From: Ananas comosus
Lineage: Eukaryota; Streptophyta; Magnoliopsida; Poales; Bromeliaceae
Assembly (NCBI RefSeq): GCF_001540865.1
Contig: NC_033639.1
Coordinates: forward strand, 10,751,950-10,815,949
Length of the DNA: 64,000 bases
Direction of reading: 5' to 3'
Below are positions 56,217-64,000 of the stretch, one piece after another. The notes under the pieces are model-generated. The model did no database searches and had not been told where the DNA came from. It was given only the letters and a program-made list of their open reading frames with translations. The position numbers were made by a program, and so were the translations under genes. Within the stretch, counting starts at the first letter, position 1. Every line of letters starts with the position of its first letter.

Positions 56217-58226
56217 TGTCACGCCCCGGATGTCTCGTTCCCCGGGCACGCCGACAAATCCGCCGTATACAAAGAAATTTTTCCTGTATACGAAGCGACA
56301 GCTGTACCTGTAAATCATACAATACTACAAACAGTAGTATAGAGCTGCTAAAGTAAACAGAAGCTAAACAAACTGAGTTTCACATACATAGTCCAAAATC
56401 CAAAATACAGAGCTACTCGCACTGGCGAGTTAAGTATACTATGTACATGAACCCGAAAATCAAAACGTCTACCTGCAGTAGGGGTGCCTCTAGCTCTGCT
56501 CGTCGGGTAGGGCTCTAACTCGCGACGCCCTTGCCTCGATCCGTCTCGGAGAGTGCAGCAGCCGAAACCTGGGGCTCTGCAAAACAGGGGTAACAACAGG
56601 GCGTGAGAACTACTGTAAAAACAGGTAGTCCTCAGTGGGTGCCGCCCTAAACAACATCGGTCCACCCACTAAGTCTACAGAAGGGAGCCAGGATAGTAGT
56701 AAATGCAGGAATGAAATCTACCGCTATGAATCACTACACTATCATGCTCTACACTAACCAACTGTAGGAAATGTCAAATCTGACCCAATCCAATCGGGAC
56801 TGTAAGCATACCCGTCCCTGGGACTGTGAACACACCCGTCCCTGCCTAGTTGTGACAATCAGCTACCTCCACACTACTGGTCCGTGGAGAGGAAGTCCAA
56901 CCGGCATGAGCGACACCAACGCAAAAGCACTACGCGCGCCTCCGGAGTGGCACTCGTGGGAGCTACCCAACCGAGTATGCAGCGTGTCTCTGTCGAGCTC
57001 AAACAGGCTCTAACAAGACAAAGTCAAGTAACCGACTCACACTGATCTAACAACCAACTAGTAACGTGCAATCGGCACAATCTGACGCCAAAACGGCGAA
57101 ACGAGTCCACCGTCAACCCCGACGGCACCCAACAGTCCGGAACAGCCTGAACGCTACTGTAAAAATACACTCGGCATCCCAGCACGAGTGTAACTGAAAT
57201 CTAAACTACCTGGAATACTCACTATGATGATACTGAAACCGTATAAAATCATACCACGGTCCCTAGGGCTAAATCAGGTAGTTAACATATGCCGATCGTT
57301 ATCGCGTTTTCTCCTAAGTCAAATCCAAGTCCAACATGTATATTCATATTTATTAATCATGTTCTCAAATCGTATTTATCCAAGATATAATCAATGAGAT
57401 AGAGCTACACATGATTTATACAACTACAAATCATACATGTCGACTAATGCTATACTTAGGAATAAACCGATGTAACCCACCTCGCTCGCTAATCCCTGGC
57501 AGCACGGAACTCCCCTCGGCTGCGGAACAACCTGCCGAAACGTCCGAAAACCTCCCAAGGCCCGAAGTCAAGCTCCCGCCAAACTCTACACGGCGAATCC
57601 GACAATAAGCATTATTTCTGCCTCAAAAACAGCAACAGAGAAGAGCGAAATTTCGACCTAGCAAACCTTTACCAAATCCAGCAAGTAAGGGCTTCGTGGA
57701 TTCCTCTCGAAGTCCCGAATCCAACAAACCAAGTCCCGTCGAAAACCGACGCTCCTACGCCGAGTACGAACTGAAATACCGACGGTCGACGCTGGAAATT
57801 CTGCAAATCAGCACCAAGCTCGAAATGATAATACTTGAAGCAGTGCAACGGAACACTCACCTCAAAGGCTAATCGGACATCGACGCGGCGTCGAGAACGG
57901 CGAAAACGCATCCTCGCCTAGTTTCCTCGCAACGCTACAATCCCAACCGTACCCTCGAACGGCTTCGCGGCGCGTCGTCGGCGTCGAACTCGTGCTCGCG
58001 GCTACCTCCTCCGAGCTCTTTGCTTCGGTTGAACAAAGAGAGAAGTAGAAAGATTAGGCAATGCCCACCTAATTTGTTGATAAGCATGCAAAGGGTGCAC
58101 GTGGCATCCAAGCCACCCTAATTTGCATGCACGGGTGGACGTGGCATCCAAGCCACCCCAATTAGCACCAACCGACATAAAACATAAATAAGTTAATTAA
58201 TTAATAAATAAAATAAGGATACTACA
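56217..58226 (-). repeat. 3' LTR (2,010 bp) of the minus-strand chromovirus
   Basis: In element direction it starts TGTAGTATCC right after the polypurine tract and ends GGGGCGTGACA, so it has TG...CA ends with a TGT/ACA inverted repeat. Its last 0.65 kb (56217-56876) is present in inverse orientation at 62871-63509. A short tandem duplication of a GGACGTGGCATCCAAGCCAC-type word is at about 58086-58160. Confidence 0.85.
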
Positions 58227-58238
58227 TCCTCCCCCACT
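58227..58238 (-). other. Polypurine tract
   Basis: AGTGGGGGAGGA on the minus strand, directly next to the LTR start. This is the plus-strand DNA primer site expected of LTR retrotransposons. Confidence 0.8.
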
Positions 58239-58272
58239 ACAAAAAGTTTCGTCCTCGAAACTTAAACATACC

Positions 58273-61200
58273 TCAACACGGAGTAACGAACAGGTCGGGG
58301 TAGGACTCTCTCATCACCGTCTTAGGCTCCCAAGTCGCCTCCCGCTCCTCGTGATTGCTCCACTGCACTTTCACATACGGGATGACCCGATTGCGCAATT
58401 CTTTCGTCTCCCGAGCAAGAATCCGCAATGGTCGCTCCTCGTATCTCAGATCCTCGCCGATCTCAAGTGGAGTGAAGTTGATCACGTGAGAGGGATCGAA
58501 AACATATCTCCTCAATGCTGAGATGTGGAAAACATCGTGTATGCCAGCAAGTCGCGGGGGTAGAGCTATCCTGTAAGCAACCGGTCCAATACGCTCCAAT
58601 ACCTCGAAAGGGCCAACAAACCGTAGACTGAGCCTTCCACGTACTCCAAATCGACGAATCCCTCTGGACGGCGAGACTTTAAGGAAAACATGATCTCCAA
58701 CATGAAACTCTAAGTCTCGTCTCCTGGTATCGGCGCAGCTCCTCTGGCGGCTCTGGGCGGTCAAAAGGTGTCATCGAACGACTCTCACCTTTTCCTCAGC
58801 CTCAAGTAAGATCTTCGGTCCAAATGTCCTCCTCTCACCCACATCACTCCAAAACAGAGGGGATCGACATCTGCGTCCATACAACGCCTCAAACGGAGCC
58901 ATCTGGATGCTCGCCTGATAGCTGTTGTTGTACGCAAACTCAACCAGTCTCACATGTCGATACCACCCTCCTCCAAAATCCAGAATGCATACCCTCAGCA
59001 TGTCCTCTAGAGTCTGAATGGTCTGCTCTGACTGACCATCTGTCTGTGGGTGGAATGCCGTGCTAAAATGCAGCTGAGTGCCCAAGGCTGTCTGAAGGCT
59101 CCTCCAAAACTGGGATACAAATCTCGGGTCTCTGTCTGACACAATCGATACTGGCATGCCGTGCAGCCTAACGATCTCATCCAGGTATAGCTGCGCGAAT
59201 CTCTCTCTGGACCAGATAGTCTGAACCGGTAGGAAGTGAGCAGACTTGGTCAGTCTGTCCACTATCACCCAAATCGCGTCATAGCCACCCTGCGCTCTAG
59301 GCAATCCAACGACGAAGTCCATCGTGATGTGCTCCCACTTCCACTCGGGAACTGGCAGACTCTGAAGCTTGCCAGCAGGCACCTGATGCTCGGCCTTCAC
59401 CTGTTGGCAAGTCAAACACTGAGCCACATATCTGCCAATGTCCCTCTTCATTCCAGGCCACCAGAATCGTGCCTTAAGATCCTTATACATCTTGGTTCCC
59501 CCAGGGTGAACCGTATAAGGGGAACAATGAGCCTCTCTCAGAATATCCGCTCGAATCTCCGGATCCACAGGCACACACAGTCGGTCCCTGTACCGTAGTA
59601 CTCCCGAACTGTCCAAAGCAAATCCCTCAGCCTGCCCCCTGTCTAGCTGCTCTCTAATCCTCAACAAGTACGGATCTCCACTCTGTTTCTCTCGGATCCT
59701 ATCCAACAGAGTGGGCTGTAAAACTAGAGACGTCAGCCTCGCCGTAGACCCAGGGGGTACTATCTCGAGTCCCAGCCGCTGTAGCTCCTCGAGTAGGGGT
59801 CTCTGCTCAGTAATCCTCAAACTCAGGCTCTGCACTGACTTCCTGCTCAACGCATCTGCCACCACATTCGCCCTGCCGGGATGATACTGAATACTAATGT
59901 CATAGTCCTTCAGTAACTCCAACCACCGGCGCTGCCTCAGATTCAGCTCCCTCTGTGTGAACAGATACTTGAGACTTTGATGATCGGTGAATACCTCGCA
60001 GTGCTCGCCGTACAAGTAATGCCGCCAGAGCTTCAAAGCAAAAACCACCGCGGCAAGCTCCAAGTCATGCGTAGGGTAATTCTTCTCATAATCCTTTAAC
60101 TGCCGTGAAGCATAAGCAATCACCCTACCATGCTGCATCAGCACGCAACCAAGTCCACTGTGCGATGCATCACTGTAGATCACAAATCCATCCCCCATCA
60201 CCGGAAGGGCAAGGATAGGAGCCGACGTCAACCTCAGTCTCAACTCGTCAAAGCTCCTCTGACAGTCGTCGCTCCAGACAAAACGAATCCCCTTCCGCGT
60301 CAAGCGTGTGAGGGGTGTGGAAAGCTTCGCAAAGCCTTCCACAAACCGACGGTAATATCCTGCCAGTCCCAGGAAGCTCCGTACCTCAGTCACCGTCGTC
60401 GGTCTAGGCCAATCTCGAATCGCCTCAATCTTCTTCGGGTCCACTGCTACGCCCTCAGCTGAAATCACGTGGCCCAAGAAAGCAACCTCCCGTAGCCAGA
60501 ACTCGCACTTCTTTAACTTGGCATACAACTTCTTCTCGCGCAGAAGCTGTAGCACAATCCTCAAGTGCTCCTCATGCTCAGCATCACTCCGGGAGTAAAT
60601 CAGGATATCGTCGATGAAGACTACCACAAACCTATCCAAGAACGGCTTGAACACTCTGTTCATCAAATCCATGAATGCGGCAGGGGCATTCGTCAATCCA
60701 AAAGGCATCACCGTGAACTCATAATGCCCGTACCGAGTCCGAAAAGCCGTCTTGGGAACATCCTCGGCCCTCACCCTCAACTGGTGGTAACCTGACTGGA
60801 GATCGATCTTCGAAAAGACATAAGATCCCTGCAGCTGATCAAACAAATCATCAATGTGCGGCAAGTGATACTTATTCTTGATGGTCACTTTATTCAGCTC
60901 CCAGTAATCCACACACAGCCTAAGTGAACCATCCTTCTTCTTCACAAACAACACCGGCGCTCCCCAAGGCGACACACTAGGTCTTACAAACCCTCTATCC
61001 ATCAAATCTTGGAGCTGTGTCTTTAGCTCTCTCAGCTCTGCCGGCGCCATCCGATAAGGTACCTTCGAGATTGGTGCAGTTCCAGGAACTACATCAATCA
61101 CAAACTATATCTCCCTCTCCGGCGGCAACGTCGTGAACTCAGGAGAAAACACATCCGGGAACTCGCGAACTATAGGGATATCCTCAAGTTCCGGCGCTGC

Positions 61201-62889
61201 CGTAGGTACCTCCACAACTATCGCTAAGAAAGAGATACACCCACTACTCAGCATCTGTCGAGCTCTCGCCGAAGATATCCACGTAGCAAACAACGTGCTC
61301 CTGCATCTTCTGAAAGTGAACTCATCCTGGCCTGGCTCGCGGAACGTCACCGTCCTCGCTCCACAGTCAATCGTAGCATAATATCGCGCTAGCCAATCCA
61401 TACAGAGCACAACGTCGAAGTCCTGCAGCTACCCTAACACTAACAAGTCTGCGGGCATAATCCACGAATCTAGCTGCACCGGACACGATCAATAACACTC
61501 TGCAACCTGTAAAACATGGTCCGGGATCTGCACCTCTCGTGCCTGTGCCAAAGCTCCTAACTCTAGACCATACAACAATGCAAATGCTCGGCTAACAAAA
61601 GAATGCGAGACACCGGTATCAAAAAGAGTACGAGTACGAATGCCTGAAATCAAAGTGATACCTGCCACCACTCGGTCGACTACTGTAGAGTCTTTCACCT
61701 GAGCTGCGTAGACTCTGCCACTCGGAGCCTGCTGTCGCCGCTCAGCCTGACGCGGCACAGATGATCTGTCCTCCTGGCAGAAACTCGAAGCTGCTCTGTA
61801 AGACTGCTGGGGTGCTGGTGGGGCTGAAGGTGATGATGGTGCTGGAGATGCTGCTCGGGGACAAGCTGCCCTCATGTGTCCCGGCTGACCATACCCGTAG
61901 CACCTGCCCTCTCTCTGCTCACACTGCTGGGGCCAGTGTGGTCCCCCGCAGATCACACACTGCGGTGTCCTCTGAATCTGTCCCTGCTGACGGGATCCCC
62001 TAGAACGCTGACGCCCCGAAGACCCACGACCCTGAGAGCGTGATCGTGGAGGCCTCGGCGGACGTCTGCTACTCGACTGTCCTCCGTCCTCTGGAAATGG
62101 GCGCTTCCTCTCCTGACTCTGCCCCACGGCCTGAGTCCTCTCCTGAAGTGACAACTCACCTCTCTCCACCCATAAGGCCTGCTCCATGGACGCATCCAGG
62201 GTCCTCGACCTCTGCGCCCGCACCAACCTGAAGATATCTGGTCTCAACCCCTGCTCGAACATGTAAACCCTATGTGCCTCATCCCTGGCCACAAATGGCA
62301 CACAGTTTAGGAGTCGAGTGAACTCCCGAATGTACTCCTGCACTGGATGATCACCCTGCTGGATCCTCCTCAAATCCTCCTCGAGCTTCTGTTTCACGCT
62401 GTTGGAAAAATACATCCCGAACAGCATTCCACAGAACTCATCCCATCTCATCTGGGAAGCTACCAGTCCAAGATCTCGTCGCACTCTCCTCCACCAATCA
62501 TGAGCATCGCCTGCCAAGCAATGGACTCCAAAGGGTACCTGCTCCCTCGCTGGAATGTAAAGATCCTCGAACAACTTCTCTACCGCACTGACCCAACCCT
62601 CAACAACCCAGGCTTCAGTGCTACTGCCATCGAAGGTCGGCGGATCAAAACAGCGAAAACGAGCCAGCCTCTCTGTCATCCGCTCCTGCTCGGCCTCTGT
62701 CAACTGTACTGGTCCCCTAGCAGGCACAACTGGCGCTACTGGAGCTGCTGCTGGCGGAGGAACTGCTGCAGTGGGCGCTGTCACTGGGGTAGTCGAAGGT
62801 GGAACAGCCTGCTCTGATGCACTCGGGACTGTACTCTGCGGCGGAGCTACTCTCTCAAACAAGAGAGAGATGAGGTAGCTGATTGTCAA
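58273..62889 (-). pseudogene. gag-pol polyprotein of the chromovirus, four in-frame stops
   Basis: One reading frame runs from 62889 to 58273 without a frameshift. Order: Gag (DPPTFDGSSTEAW..., about residues 75-260), CCHC knuckle (about 330), aspartic protease with DTG (about 422), reverse transcriptase ([12 protein letters not shown]..., FIDDILIYS), RNase H ([13 protein letters not shown]), zinc-binding integrase head ([10 protein letters not shown]...CLTCQQ), DDE core ([34 protein letters not shown]), and the chromodomain-like tail. Breaks: stops at 61489-61491 (TGA), 61429-61431 (TAG), 61105-61107 (TAG) and 58771-58773 (TGA). The second Cys of the zinc knuckle is Tyr (CYGYGQPGH), which should abolish that zinc site. 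The frame opens with TTG, and its first few codons come from the inverted LTR, so no true gag start remains. Confidence 0.9.
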
Positions 62890-63509
62890 ACTGGGCAGGG
62901 ACGGGTGTGTTCACAGTCCAGGGACGGGTATGCTTACAGTCCCGATTGGATTGGGTCAGATTTGAACTTTCCTACATTGGTTAGTGTATGAGTCATGATA
63001 GTGTAGTGATTCAAGGGTAGATTCTCATTCTGCATTTACTACTATCCTGGCTCCTTCTGTAGACTTAGTGGGTGGACCGATGTTGTTTAGGGTGGCACCA
63101 CTGAGACTACTGTATTTATAAGTAGTTCTCACGCCCTGTTGTTACCCTGTTTCAGAGCCCCAGGTTTCGGCTGCTGCACTCTCCGAACGGATCGAGGCAA
63201 AGGCGCACGAGTTAGAGCCCTACCGACGAGCCAAGCTAGAGGCACCCCTACTGCAGGTAGACGTTTTGGTTTTCGGGTTCATGTACATAGTATACTTAAC
63301 TCGCCAGTGCGAGTAGCTCTGTATTTTGGATTTTGGACTATGTATGTGAACTCAGTTTGTTTAGCTTTTGTTTACTTTAGCAGCTCTATACTATTGTTTT
63401 AGTATTATATGATTTACAGGTACAGCTCCGCTTCGATACAGGAAAAATTTCTTTGTATCACGCGGATTTGTCGGCGTGCCCTGGGAACGAGACATCCGGG
63501 GGCGTGACA
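62871..63509 (+). repeat. Truncated 5' LTR of the plus-strand element; inverted copy of 56217-56876
   Basis: Matches the reverse complement of 56217-56876 nearly base for base at both ends: GGTAGCTGATTGTCA near 62874 and GGGGCGTGACA at the right end (63499-63509). Differences are scattered small substitutions and indels, so the two copies are related but not recent twins. Confidence 0.9.
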
Positions 63510-63516
63510 GTTAAGT

Positions 63517-63528
63517 TGGTATCAGAGC
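63517..63528 (+). other. Primer-binding site (initiator Met tRNA type)
   Basis: TGGTATCAGAGC lies 7 nt after the LTR end. It matches the complement of the 3' end of plant initiator Met tRNA as used by most Ty3/Gypsy elements. It fixes the orientation of the right-hand element as plus. Confidence 0.88.
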
Positions 63529-63789
63529 TTAGCTGTAGGTCATTGGGACCTAGAACCTAAGTTGGCAAACCTTACGAAGGCAAGACGCGAGAGGCGGCAT
63601 TATCGCGAAAGTCAATGATTAATTGTTCTAACTCCTCCTCGAGCGGAGTGGTGACTGAAGGGTTCTTTTGGCCTGAGAAATTATGTTGGCTGCAGACGAC
63701 ATATTTTTGGAGGAAAACAGGGGCCGCCTCCCCAGACTTCGTTGATTGGGTCAAGAGTGTTTGTTGTATCTGACCCGATTTGTCCTTTC

Positions 63790-64000
63790 AGCTATGTATC
63801 GTCGCGAGGCCGACCGTCGTTGCGGGATCGTGCTCAGATGACCCAGGATCCGTGCGGGACATTCCGAGTACCGAGCAGGTGGAGCCGAGTGCGACAAGGA
63901 GCACACACTAGACCGAGACGAGTGCATTCCCGAATTGATGACAGTTAGCCGCCCTGACCGAGGTGACTAGGCGGCAGGGAGAGTTGTTGGGGGGGTGGTT
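63790..64000 (+). pseudogene. Degenerate gag N-terminal region of the plus-strand element
   Basis: Begins near ATGTATCGTCGCGAGGC at 63794. Pieces of a gag leader-like protein are readable in shifting frames (for example STEQVEPSATRS and LAALTEVTRRQGELL), interrupted by stops. The coding content continues beyond the window. Confidence 0.5.

Larger units (their letters stand above)
56217..62889 (-). mobile_element. Ty3/Gypsy chromovirus (Tekay/Del-like), minus strand, 5' end missing
   Basis: Order in element direction: gag-pol (62889 to 58273), polypurine tract (58238-58227), 3' LTR (58226-56217). Its own 5' LTR, primer-binding site and gag start are absent. The frame instead abuts an inverted LTR piece of another element at about 62872. 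The integrase is followed by a C-terminal chromodomain-like segment (YVKVQWSNHEEREATWE), which assigns it to the chromoviruses. The long LTR fits the Tekay/Del group. The flank before the 3' LTR end is ATGAT (56212-56216), but no partner exists to test target duplication. Confidence 0.88.
62871..64000 (+). mobile_element. Second chromovirus, plus strand, 5' part only (continues past the window)
   Basis: Consists of an LTR piece (62871-63509), a primer-binding site (63517-63528), leader, and the degenerate beginning of gag. It belongs to the same LTR family as 56217-58226 but lies in opposite orientation. Its LTR has lost about the first 1.37 kb, where it joins the gag of the minus-strand element. 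Confidence 0.8.

Noticed and set aside
58824..62878. Plus-strand open frames opposite gag-pol
   Set aside because: They are shadows of the minus-strand polyprotein and have no independent features.

Overview
This is nuclear DNA from a flowering plant. Five spliced protein genes can be read exon by exon with plant-type GT-AG junctions, and the spaces between them are filled with plant transposons (TRIM, LINE, MITEs, Helitron-like ends, a Ty3/Gypsy chromovirus). The protein sequences and the style of the chromovirus suggest a monocot. Pineapple or a relative is my best guess, but I could not test it.

Gene-rich half (1-38,850). From left to right: an NDB-type external NAD(P)H dehydrogenase on the minus strand, with its last exon lost off the left edge (199-5901); a 5'-truncated LINE (8041-8889); a minus-strand unit with three regularly built box C/D snoRNA-like sequences inside a small split gene (9222-11140); the DNA-repair nuclease gene MRE11 on the plus strand (13384-21006), divergent from that snoRNA unit; an hnRNP U-like SPRY plus P-loop gene (22085-25281, minus); an ARF-GAP of the AGD5/NEVERSHED type (26388-34134, minus); and a PIG3-like quinone oxidoreductase (36165-38846, minus). 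Summed exon lengths of the four complete large genes give whole codon numbers: MRE11 711 aa, hnRNP U-like 672 aa, AGD5-like 483 aa, oxidoreductase 327 aa. These genes are unrelated housekeeping functions (mitochondrial electron transport, DNA repair, RNA binding, vesicle traffic, quinone reduction) and do not form a pathway.

Repeat-rich half (38,850-64,000). A GC-rich, tandemly repeated module with a 42-bp minisatellite (39.6-44.8 kb) leads into a sequence ending in a Helitron-type terminus (hairpin, then CTAG) at 46443. The same terminus recurs at 49933, and a weaker relative occurs at 52264. Between 50 and 56 kb lie several MITEs: a Mutator-like family with 9-bp target duplications (further copy at 32100), hAT-like elements, and one more terminal-inverted-repeat element. 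From 56217 to 62889 is a minus-strand chromovirus with a 2-kb LTR and one continuous gag-pol frame broken by four stop codons. It abuts, head to head, the LTR of a second, plus-strand element that runs off the right edge.

Single or grouped N bases (6281, 12680, 34423, 42822, 49068, 51019-51043, 51837) mark assembly joins. Two of them fall exactly on repeat boundaries, so copy number in the 40-50 kb region should be treated with caution.
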